Shown here in pieces: positions 15,874 through 22,454 of a stretch of DNA of 27,783 nt. Location: the NCBI GenBank assembly GCA_023229545.1, contig JALNZB010000039.1:1-27783 (forward strand). The letters are read 5' to 3'. Source of the DNA: Sulfuritalea sp. Its GTDB lineage: Bacteria > Pseudomonadota > Gammaproteobacteria > Burkholderiales > Rhodocyclaceae. Below the pieces are notes generated by a model, which saw only the letters and a program-made list of their open reading frames with translations, was not told the DNA's origin and made no database searches. Position 1 is the stretch's first letter; the number at the start of each line of letters is the position of its first letter. The position numbers and the translations under genes were made by a program.

Positions 15874-17252
15874 GCGAACACAAGTCGATTACCTTCCGGC
15901 TGACGCTGCTCTTTTCGTCAGCCTCGACGCTGGTGCTGCTGCTGCTTGGATTCCTGATCGGCGGCTCGGTCGAACAGCATTTCGTCGAGCAGGACATGGC
16001 CGTGCTGACCGGCAAGCTGGCGCTCGCCCGGCATACCCTGGAAAAGGTTCATTCGCGGCACGACCTTGATTCCGTGCTGCAACAACTCGACGATTCACTG
16101 GTCGGACATCACGGTTTGGCGTTGGTTATCGTGGGGCCGGGGGGCGAGACGCTATTTGCCACGAGCGGGGCTGATTTTCCCCAGGCGCTGCTGGACAGGC
16201 ACGTACAGGCGGGAGTCCCGCAGCCAACCGTCTGGAAAACGAAACAGGGCACGCCTTTCCGTGGCATTGCCGCCATGGCGCGAACCAGCATTGAGGGCGC
16301 TGCACCCGTTGTCGTGGCTTTGGCCACCGACATTTCGCACCACGAGCAGTACATGGATTCGTTTCGTCTGACGCTGTGGACGGTCGTGATTCTGGCGGCC
16401 TTGCTGACGGGATTTCTTGGCTGGATTGCAGTTCGCCGCGGCCTCGCGCCGTTGCAGGCCATCAAGCGGGAGGCGGCCGGCATTACCGCGCACCGACTGG
16501 ACGCCCGCCTTGCTACCGATTCGATTCCGGCCGAATTGGCTGAACTCGCCGAGACCCTGAACGCGATGCTGGCCCGACTGGAGGACTCGTTTCAGCGACT
16601 GTCGGACTTTTCTTCGGACCTCGCTCACGAACTGCGCACGCCGATCAGCAACCTGATGACGGAAACCCAGGTGGCGTTGACCCGGACGCGCTCGGTCTCC
16701 GAGTACCGCGAGGTGCTGGCCTCCAACGTCGAGGAATATGAACGCCTGGCGCGCATGGTCGGCGACATGCTGTTCCTGGCACAGGCCGAAAACGGCCTGA
16801 TCGTGCCGAATCGTGAGCCCGTCGATCTGGCGGCGCAAGTGCGCGAACTATTCGATTTCTTCGATGCGCTGGCCGAGGAAAAGGCGCTGCATCTGTCGCT
16901 AACTGGTGCCGGTTCCGTCTCCGGCGACAAACTCATGTTGCGTCGGGCGCTGGCCAACCTGATCTCCAACGCCATTCGTCACACTCCCGTCGGCGGCAGC
17001 ATTCGCATCCGCATCGAGACGACGGACGAGGGCACGATCCTGGCGGTAGAAAACACCGGCGATCCGATACCGCAAGAACAACTGTCACGAATATTCGACC
17101 GCTTCTATCGTGCCGACCCAGCGCGACACGGCGGTGGCGAAGGCGCCGGACTCGGTCTGGCCATCACCCGCACCATCCTCCGCGCGCACGGCGGCGAGAT
17201 TTCGGTCCGATCAGGGATCGATGGCGTTTGCTTCGAGATGAGGATGGGCTGA
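15864..17252 (+). CDS. Heavy-metal sensor histidine kinase (CusS-like)
   Basis: Membrane sensor kinase of 462 aa that would phosphorylate the adjacent regulator. It starts at GTG 15864 inside the regulator's last codons. TM1 is at about 11-33 and TM2 at about 169-190, enclosing a periplasmic sensor domain of some 135 residues that contains several His (VHSRHDLDS, VGHHGLAL). HAMP follows (RRGLAPLQAIKREAAGITAH). The H-box is SSDLAHELRTPISNL with His255, the N-box RRALANLISNAIRHTP, then VENTGDPIP, IFDRFYRAD and GAGLGLAITRTILRAHGG. All catalytic boxes are intact. The RIDLxxELRTP-type context and the layout match the IrlS/CusS/CzcS group. Confidence 0.91.
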   Translation: MRLSEHKSITFRLTLLFSSASTLVLLLLGFLIGGSVEQHFVEQDMAVLTGKLALARHTLEKVHSRHDLDSVLQQLDDSLVGHHGLALVIVGPGGETLFATSGADFPQALLDRHVQAGVPQPTVWKTKQGTPFRGIAAMARTSIEGAAPVVVALATDISHHEQYMDSFRLTLWTVVILAALLTGFLGWIAVRRGLAPLQAIKREAAGITAHRLDARLATDSIPAELAELAETLNAMLARLEDSFQRLSDFSSDLAHELRTPISNLMTETQVALTRTRSVSEYREVLASNVEEYERLARMVGDMLFLAQAENGLIVPNREPVDLAAQVRELFDFFDALAEEKALHLSLTGAGSVSGDKLMLRRALANLISNAIRHTPVGGSIRIRIETTDEGTILAVENTGDPIPQEQLSRIFDRFYRADPARHGGGEGAGLGLAITRTILRAHGGEISVRSGIDGVCFEMRMG

Positions 17253-17272
17253 CGCCCGGCGCAAATAAATAT

Positions 17273-17295
17273 TAGTTGACAATTTCCGTCAACTA
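17273..17295. promoter_or_regulatory. Inverted repeat TAGTTGAC-N7-GTCAACTA
   Basis: Perfect 8-bp arms, 20 bp after the kinase stop and about 80 bp before the next gene. The left arm contains TTGACA (17276-17281), a consensus -35 hexamer; the best -10 at 17-nt spacing (GATTCT) is weak. It could be an operator at the promoter of the small-protein/DsrC-like pair. There is no T-run, so a terminator is less likely. Confidence 0.4.
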
Positions 17296-17373
17296 TACGA
17301 TTCTTCGCTCATCGAATGCGCCGTCTCATATTGACGGTCAGCGCGACCCCCGACAATCCTCAAGGAGGAAATC

Positions 17374-17784
17374 ATGAAGACACTCAATGTTTCCCAGCCG
17401 CTTCCCGGTGGAGCTGCGGCCTCCCGCTTTGAATCCGCCAGGATGCTGGCGATTTCCATGGCCGAATCCGACAGCGAACTGATCGAGCCCGAGCTTGTCG
17501 CCTGGATTGATCGTTCCACCGCCATGGCGTCCCCTGTTCTCGAAGGCTGCGGCGGTCCCGACGGGTGGCACAACTATGGCATTTCCCATGGCGGGCGCCT
17601 CGAAGTCGACGTCGGTGACGAAGCCGCCTTCATCTTTGCCGAATCCAGCCCGTTCGACTCCTATGACCATTTCGGTCCGGGGCCCTTCCGCAACATGCGC
17701 GATGCCCAGGGCAACGAGTCGATCTGCCGCGCTGGCGGGGTGGACTGTATCCCCCTGGATGAGTGGTCCAGCAAGCTCACCTGA
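17374..17784 (+). CDS. Small soluble protein resembling AF1514/DUF5619 family
   Basis: 136 aa with no signal peptide or TM segment. A strong AAGGAGG lies 6 nt before the ATG, suggesting high expression. The core pattern ELVAWIDRSTAMASPVLEGC, then GWHNYGISHGGRLEVDVGDE and AAFIFAES, resembles small proteins I recall under the AF1514/DUF5619 name (LLAW-D ... P-V-C ... GW--YA-S-G--L-VDVN-GE-VF). This was recalled without a search. Three cysteines are present (Cys58 area and two near the end, SICRAGGVDCIP). It is followed 59 bp later by a DsrC-like gene on the same strand, so the two may act together in sulfur-related or redox regulation. Function unknown. Confidence 0.7.
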   Translation: MKTLNVSQPLPGGAAASRFESARMLAISMAESDSELIEPELVAWIDRSTAMASPVLEGCGGPDGWHNYGISHGGRLEVDVGDEAAFIFAESSPFDSYDHFGPGPFRNMRDAQGNESICRAGGVDCIPLDEWSSKLT

Positions 17785-17843
17785 GAAATCTTCTCGGCAG
17801 CTTCCTGGAATGGACGAACTTTGCCCGACATCAGGAGAACGAA

Positions 17844-18212
17844 ATGCTTGATATCAACAAGGCTATGGATGATCGCGAGTTTCAGCCTCACGACCCCGAA
17901 GGCCACCTGCAAGGACTGCCGCATTGGTCGCGGGAGTTTGCCAAGCGCCAGGCGCGCGCCGAGGGTCTGGACGAGCTATCCGAAGAGCAGTGGTGGGTGA
18001 TCTACAACGTGCGCGGTCTATATCGAAAACATGGGCGCGCGGTGAGTGCCCGACAAGTCACTCGTGTGCTGCAAAAGGACTTTCATGACGAGGGAGGGCT
18101 GCGGCATTTGTATGAGCTTTTCCCGAAGGGTCCGGTCAGCCAGGGTTCCCGCCTGGCCGGAGTGCCACCGCCGCCGTACTCCAGTGATCCGTCATTTGGC
18201 TCGTTCGCTTGA
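17844..18212 (+). CDS. DsrC/TusE-family protein without cysteines (RspA-like)
   Basis: 122 aa, starting at ATG 17844 with AGGAG 6 nt upstream. The fold signature is clear: LPHWSREFAKRQARAEGLDE, LSEEQWWVIYNVRGLYRKHG, SARQVTRVLQKDF and LYELFPKGPVSQGSRLAGVP match DsrC/TusE/DsvC. In DsrC the last region holds two catalytic cysteines (…GPAKQACRWAGLP… and a near-terminal Cys). Here the first is Ser (QGSRLAG) and the second is lost in an altered tail (PPPYSSDPSFGSFA). The whole protein has no Cys. It therefore cannot carry a trisulfide or relay sulfur like TusE/DsrC. Cys-less members of this family have been discussed as regulatory (RspA) proteins. The partner gene upstream is the small AF1514-like protein. 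Confidence 0.87.
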   Translation: MLDINKAMDDREFQPHDPEGHLQGLPHWSREFAKRQARAEGLDELSEEQWWVIYNVRGLYRKHGRAVSARQVTRVLQKDFHDEGGLRHLYELFPKGPVSQGSRLAGVPPPPYSSDPSFGSFA

Positions 18213-18273
18213 GCAAACGCCGATGGGGTAGTAGCCTTGTGCTTCGGGGCGTTGCCAATCCGGAGCGAAACTA

Positions 18274-18777
18274 ATGCGAAGAGACTTTTGGGCAGTGTTC
18301 TTTTTCGTCCTGCTGCTCGTTGCCTGCGCCGGCGCCCCAGTATTGCGGCCCGGCGAATCCGGCGTCGAGGAGGTGCAACGCGAAATGGGCGCGCCCGCGT
18401 TGCGCTGGCAGGACGCCGACGGATCGACCCACATGGCCTATCCGCACGGACCCATGGGATTCAAGACCCTGATGGTTCATCTCGATCCCGGCGGCAGGCT
18501 GCGAAGCGTGGAGAACGTGCTCGACGCGGAGCACTTCTCCGCGATCAAGCCGGGCATGGACAAGGAGCAGGTGCTGCATCTTCTCGGTCCGCCGCCGCCG
18601 CAGTGGACGGTCTACTTCAAGGCTCGCGATGAACTGGCATGGGAATGGCGCTACTGCGACGCCTGGAACGTCGCGGCGCGGTTCGACGTTCTGTTCGATG
18701 CAACGAAAGGGACGGTGCATTCGACGCTCAGCATCAGGGAAAACTGCGGCAACATCGATTGCAGGTGCGCACACTGA
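18274..18777 (+). CDS. Outer-membrane lipoprotein, BamE/OmlA-like
   Basis: 167 aa lipoprotein. The N-terminus MRRDFWAVFFFVLLLVAC ends in a lipobox (LVAC, Cys18). The mature part seems to hold two related small alpha/beta units: LRPGESGVEEVQREMGAP... and IKPGMDKEQVLHLLGPPPPQ. The xPGMxxxQVxxLLGxP pattern is the SmpA/OmlA/BamE signature. GGAG lies 8 nt before the ATG. It is too divergent, and placed too far from the usual fur neighbourhood, to call BamE itself. It is on the same strand 61 bp after the DsrC-like gene; whether they share a transcript is unclear. It may be an envelope accessory protein. Confidence 0.78.
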   Translation: MRRDFWAVFFFVLLLVACAGAPVLRPGESGVEEVQREMGAPALRWQDADGSTHMAYPHGPMGFKTLMVHLDPGGRLRSVENVLDAEHFSAIKPGMDKEQVLHLLGPPPPQWTVYFKARDELAWEWRYCDAWNVAARFDVLFDATKGTVHSTLSIRENCGNIDCRCAH

Positions 18778-18841
18778 GGCTATTCGCGCCGTAAATCGCC
18801 GTTGCCTGCCCGCGAAGCGGAATCCCAGGCACGCAGAGCGA

Positions 18842-18894
18842 GCCAGCGCCGACTTTCGCCCTGGCTTGGCGCAAGCTCTGACCGCGCTTGCGCC
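18842..18894. other. Intergenic segment with short repeat copy and stem-loop
   Basis: The 173-bp gap 18778-18950 holds one copy of the GCCAGCGCCGACT motif (18842-18854) and, 13 bp on, a perfect 9-bp stem GGCGCAAGC / GCTTGCGCC (18868-18876 and 18886-18894) with a 9-nt loop. No T-run follows, so intrinsic termination after the lipoprotein gene is not well supported. GGAGG at 18932-18936 lies 14 nt before the next ATG. Confidence 0.4.
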
Positions 18895-18950
18895 CAGGCC
18901 GACGGCTATACCCGCCGCATTGCATCGGCTCGGAGGGATACAATTCCGCC

Positions 18951-19733
18951 ATGACCGTCAGCAACGACAACAGCGACCGCATCCACATCCTCTGGGACGA
19001 ACTGGCCGACTTCGACGCCGCCCGCGCCGACGACGCCCTCGATCACCTGATGGCGGGCCTTGGCCATCTCGTCGATGCCCAGAATGTCAATTGGTTTGGC
19101 ACGGTGCGCATGGCCGACATCCTGCCCGGCGATCCGGTGCATGGCTGGCGGCCGCGTTGCGTCCAATTTCTGCATCCATCCACGCAGATCGACGCTTCAG
19201 TGAAAGAGCAGACCAAGAACCTCGAACTAGGCAGCGCGGACGAAACCGCGATCCGCAACGTCACCATGACCGGGACTTTCCGCGCCAATCGCGCCGTCGA
19301 CCTGGCGCCTGGATGGCTCGAATCCGACTACTACCGCCGCTATTTCCAGCCCTTCGGACTCAACGACGTGATCTGGGCAGGCGTTCCAGTCAACGACGAC
19401 GCCGAGTGCTACTTCGGCATCTTCCGCGACGACGCCCATCCGCACTTCACGCCGGAAGAGAGCGATCTCGTCGCCTACGCCCTGCGCGGCCTCAAGTGGT
19501 TTTGCCGCCAGCAATTGCTCAGCCACGGACTGATGGTGGCCACCTCGCCCCTGACCGCAGTGGAACGTCAGGTGCTCGGTGGTCTCCTCACTGGCCTGGT
19601 CGAAAAGCAGATCGCCGCCGCCCAGCATCAGAGCCCCCACACCACCCACGAATACGTCTCCAACATCTACCGCAAGTTCGGCGTAAAAAACCGCGCCGCA
19701 CTGATGGCACTCTGGCTGGGCAAGGCGGCGTAA
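18951..19733 (+). CDS. LuxR-type transcriptional regulator, paralog 1
   Basis: 260 aa from ATG 18951 (MTVSNDNSDRIHILWDELAD). The first 185 or so residues form an uncharacterised domain (GIFRDDAHPHFTPEESDLVA; YALRGLKWFCRQQLLSHGL) without the autoinducer-domain WxYD/WPE signature of LuxR quorum sensors and without a receiver Asp motif. The C-terminus is a GerE/LuxR helix-turn-helix: SPLTAVERQVLGGLLTGLVE, QHQSPHTTHEYVSNIYRKFG, VKNRAALMALWL. The gene has an almost identical-looking neighbour (19875-20657); by eye about half of aligned residues match. It lacks the TGATTAGGGGG motif found before that paralog and before tpsB, so it may be the upstream regulator of the pair. The signal it senses is unknown. 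Confidence 0.85.
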   Translation: MTVSNDNSDRIHILWDELADFDAARADDALDHLMAGLGHLVDAQNVNWFGTVRMADILPGDPVHGWRPRCVQFLHPSTQIDASVKEQTKNLELGSADETAIRNVTMTGTFRANRAVDLAPGWLESDYYRRYFQPFGLNDVIWAGVPVNDDAECYFGIFRDDAHPHFTPEESDLVAYALRGLKWFCRQQLLSHGLMVATSPLTAVERQVLGGLLTGLVEKQIAAAQHQSPHTTHEYVSNIYRKFGVKNRAALMALWLGKAA

Positions 19734-19740
19734 CCGCTTC

Positions 19741-19785
19741 CCCCTGATTAGGGGGTTCTGTAAACAGGAGGGTATGGGCATAGTT
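19741..19785 (+). promoter_or_regulatory. Promoter/operator A: TGATTAGGGGGTT-N19-GGCATAGTT
   Basis: TGATTAGGGGGTT at 19745-19757, within the palindrome CCCCT-GATT-AGGGG (19741-19754), is followed after exactly 19 nt by GGCATAGTT (19777-19785). The same two blocks with the same spacing occur before tpsB (20687-20727), while the 19 nt between them differ. CATAGT is a fair -10. With transcription starting about 7 nt later, the palindrome centres near -43, as for an activator that overlaps the -35 position. No -35 hexamer is evident, as expected of an activator-dependent promoter. It lies 8 bp after the stop of LuxR paralog 1. Confidence 0.7.
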
Positions 19786-19874
19786 CGGCCCATGCTTTAT
19801 ACCAATAATATTGACGTAGGTATTTCCGGGCAACCCAACATCACGGCTGGACCAGTCCGCGAGTTATTCCCGTG

Positions 19875-20657
19875 ATGCCCAGCAGCACCGTTCGCGAACA
19901 GGTTCATGCGCTCTGGGACACGCTGGCCGATTTCGACGCCGCCCAGATAGACGAGGCTCTCACCTGCCTGCTGCAAGGCTTGTGCGTCATCGTCGACGCC
20001 CAGAATGCCGACTGGATCGGCGTGGTGCAACTCGCCGACGCGCAGCGCGACGACCCCGCCGGCGGCTGGCGTCCACCGGTCGTGCGCTTCCTCCACCCCA
20101 GCGAGAAACTTGTCGCCGCGGTCAGGGAGCAGACGCGCCGGCTTGACCAGCGGCTCATCAACGAAGTTGCCGCCAGGATCGTCGATACGGCGGGCCGCTT
20201 CCGCGCCTGCCGCCTGTGCGACGTCGTCGCGCCGGAATGGTTCGACTCCGACTTCTATCGCGCCTATTACCGCGACTGCGACCGGGAAGATGCCGTCTAT
20301 GTCGCCTTCCCGGTGAACGAGGATGCCGAGTCCTATTTCGGCATCTTCCGCGCCGTCGACCAGCCCCGCTTCACCCCGCAGGAACGCGACACGCTGGCCT
20401 ACGCCCTGCGCGGCATCAAGTGGTTCCACCGGCAACTGCTGCTGAGCCACGGCTTGCTCATCGCCAAAGCGCCCATGACCCCGGTCGAGCGGCGCGTTCT
20501 GCAAGGACTGCTCACGGGCCAGGCCGAAAAACAGGTCGCCGCCGACCTCGGCCAGAGCTACCACACCACCCACGAATACGTCACCGCCATCTTCCGCAAG
20601 TTCAGCGTCAACAACCGCGCCGCCCTTATGGCCCTCTGGCTCGGGCGGGTTCCGTGA
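19875..20657 (+). CDS. LuxR-type transcriptional regulator, paralog 2
   Basis: 260 aa from ATG 19875; a GTG one codon earlier is equally possible and neither has a good ribosome-binding site. Same architecture as paralog 1: N-terminal unknown domain (VHALWDTLADFDAAQIDEAL; SYFGIFRAVDQPRFTPQERD; YALRGIKWFHRQLLLSHGL) and C-terminal LuxR HTH (APMTPVERRVLQGLLTGQAE, DLGQSYHTTHEYVTAIFRKF, NRAALMALWL). The recognition-helix stretch HTTHEYV is the same in both paralogs, so both probably bind the same site. Its HTH is closer to the LuxR consensus (KQVAADLGQS) than that of paralog 1 (KQIAAAQHQS). The shared upstream motif suggests autoregulation or cross-regulation with tpsB downstream. Confidence 0.86.
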   Translation: MPSSTVREQVHALWDTLADFDAAQIDEALTCLLQGLCVIVDAQNADWIGVVQLADAQRDDPAGGWRPPVVRFLHPSEKLVAAVREQTRRLDQRLINEVAARIVDTAGRFRACRLCDVVAPEWFDSDFYRAYYRDCDREDAVYVAFPVNEDAESYFGIFRAVDQPRFTPQERDTLAYALRGIKWFHRQLLLSHGLLIAKAPMTPVERRVLQGLLTGQAEKQVAADLGQSYHTTHEYVTAIFRKFSVNNRAALMALWLGRVP

Positions 20658-20684
20658 CGAAATGCACGGCCCACCGAACTTCCA

Positions 20685-20727
20685 CCTGATTAGGGGGTTT
20701 ATCCCCACACCCGACCTTGGCATAGTT
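20685..20727 (+). promoter_or_regulatory. Promoter/operator B: TGATTAGGGGGTT-N19-GGCATAGTT before tpsB
   Basis: TGATTAGGGGGTT (20687-20699) and GGCATAGTT (20719-20727) are spaced by 19 nt exactly as in promoter A. The inverted symmetry here is shorter (CCT-GATT-AGG). With CATAGT as -10 the start would lie near 20733, giving a leader of about 33 nt to the tpsB ATG. This is the only promoter-like signal I see for the tpsB-tpsA operon. Confidence 0.7.
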
Positions 20728-20765
20728 TGCGCCGCCCACCGTACAAGGCAATCCAGAGACCAATC

Positions 20766-22445
20766 ATGACAAAGCCGTCCGCCATCCACTGGCGCCAGCA
20801 AGCTACCCGTGCGCTGCTGGCGACCGGATTGGCAACCTTTACCCTCGCCGCGGCAGCCGCGACGCCGCCGGATGCCGGCCAACTGCTCAAGGACTTGCCC
20901 GGTGCTCCGTATCTTCCTGCCAGACCCGCCACCGCTCTTCCCGAAGAACCTGCCCGTCCGGCCATGAAGCTCGACGCCCACATCAAGATCGCCGTCAAGG
21001 CCATCCGCATCTCCGGCGCCCGGGCCTTCGCCGCAGCCGAACTCCTGCCCCTCGTCTCCGATGCCATCGGCAAGGAACTCAGCCTCGCCGAATTGCAGGA
21101 GGTCGCCGAGCGCATCACGCACCATTACCGCGCCGCCGGCTACCTGCTCGCCCGCGCCTACCTGCCGGCCCAGGACATCGCGAACGGCAGCGTCGAAATC
21201 GCCGTCCTCGAAGGGCGCCTGGGCAAGCTGCACATCGAGAACGGCTCGTCCCTCGCCGATGCCAGCGTCGCCGCCCGCCTCGCCGACATCGCCGAGGGCG
21301 AGGCCATCGACGGCGCCACGCTGGAGCGCAGCCTGCTGCTCTTGAACGACCTGCCCGGCGTCGAGGTCAAGTCGACGCTCAGGCCCGGCGCATCCGTCGG
21401 CACCACCGATCTCGACGTCCGCGTCGCCGCGCGCGCGCCCTTCAACGGCAGCGTCGAACTCGACAACTACGGCAACCGCTACACCGGCGACCTGCGCTTG
21501 GGCGGCAGCGCAACCTGGGCCAACCCCGCCGGCCTCGGCGATTCCCTCAGCCTGCGCGCCACCGCCGCCGAGGGCATGGGCTACGGTCGCCTCGCCTGGC
21601 AGTTGCCGGTGGGCAATGCCGGCACGCAACTGGGCGTCGCATACTCCGACATGCGCTACAAGCTCGGCAAGGACTTCGCCGCGCTGCGCGCCCACGGCAG
21701 CGCCGACATCGCCAGCCTCTACCTGCTCCACCCCATCCAGCGCAACCGCATCGCCAACATCAACGGCCAACTCAACTACGAGCACAAGAAGCTCGATGAC
21801 CATGTCGATGCCACGGCCACCATCGTCGGCAAGACCCTGGACGTGTGGACCTTCGGCCTCTCCGGCGACCGGGCAGACAGCCTGGGCGGCGGTGGGCTCA
21901 CCAGTTGGAGCGCCAGCTATACGACCGGCACTCTCGCGCTCGATCCCGCCAGCCTGACGCTCGATGCCATTGGCCACCGCACGCGAGGCAACTACGACAA
22001 AGGCAACCTGCAGGCGACGCGCCTGCAAGGCCTCGCCGAAAATCTCGCCCTCAACGTCAGCCTGCAAACCCAGTGGGCCGGCAAGAACCTCGACAGTGCC
22101 GAGAAGATGAGCCTGGGCGGCGCCCAGGCGGTGCGCGCCTATCCTCAGGGCGAGGCGTCTGCCGACGACGCCTGGCTCGCGAGCCTTGAACTGCGCTACG
22201 GCTTCGCACCCAACTGGCAGGCCAGCCTCTTCCACGACGCGGCGGAAGGCCGCGCCAACCACAGCCCGATTGCGGTCGACACCAACAACACGCGCCGGCT
22301 CTCGGGTACCGGCATCGGCCTCGCCTACAGCCAGCCGGGCGACCTCTCGGTTCAGATGGGCATCGCTTGGCGCGACGGCCCGCGGCCCACTTCCGACATC
22401 GACCGCAGCCCGCGCGTCTGGGTGCAGGCCATCAAGCGCTTCTGA
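20766..22445 (+). CDS. TpsB outer-membrane transporter (ShlB/FhaC/HecB family)
   Basis: Two-partner secretion transporter of 559 aa that exports the TpsA protein encoded 9 bp downstream. A signal peptide (RALLATGLATFTLAAAAA) is followed by a proline-rich stretch. A POTRA_2 domain lies at about 75-155 (IAVKAIRISGARAFAAAELL; ITHHYRAAGYLLARAYLPAQ; VEIAVLEGRLGKLHIENGSS), then a second POTRA (GATLERSLLLLNDLPGVEVK). A 16-strand barrel begins near NGSVELDNYGNRYTGDLRLG. The conserved barrel motif GGAQAVRAYPQGEASADDAW is the lid-loop/family motif, with the usual VRGYP here VRAYP. The C-terminus (RSPRVWVQAIKRF) ends in Phe, as is normal for outer-membrane barrels. A candidate activator-dependent promoter lies at 20685-20727. 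Confidence 0.93.
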   Translation: MTKPSAIHWRQQATRALLATGLATFTLAAAAATPPDAGQLLKDLPGAPYLPARPATALPEEPARPAMKLDAHIKIAVKAIRISGARAFAAAELLPLVSDAIGKELSLAELQEVAERITHHYRAAGYLLARAYLPAQDIANGSVEIAVLEGRLGKLHIENGSSLADASVAARLADIAEGEAIDGATLERSLLLLNDLPGVEVKSTLRPGASVGTTDLDVRVAARAPFNGSVELDNYGNRYTGDLRLGGSATWANPAGLGDSLSLRATAAEGMGYGRLAWQLPVGNAGTQLGVAYSDMRYKLGKDFAALRAHGSADIASLYLLHPIQRNRIANINGQLNYEHKKLDDHVDATATIVGKTLDVWTFGLSGDRADSLGGGGLTSWSASYTTGTLALDPASLTLDAIGHRTRGNYDKGNLQATRLQGLAENLALNVSLQTQWAGKNLDSAEKMSLGGAQAVRAYPQGEASADDAWLASLELRYGFAPNWQASLFHDAAEGRANHSPIAVDTNNTRRLSGTGIGLAYSQPGDLSVQMGIAWRDGPRPTSDIDRSPRVWVQAIKRF

Positions 22446-22454
22446 GGAGTTCCC

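Noticed and set aside
18932..18950. TACAAT at 18939-18944 as the -10 of LuxR paralog 1
   Set aside because: It is only 6 nt from the ATG and has no -35 at proper spacing; the leaderless start it would imply conflicts with the GGAGG just upstream.
18734..18988. Small antisense frame across the lipoprotein/LuxR gap (KVGAGSLCVPG...)
   Set aside because: It overlaps two better genes and its only recognisable part is the short repeated DNA motif, so it is not a likely protein.
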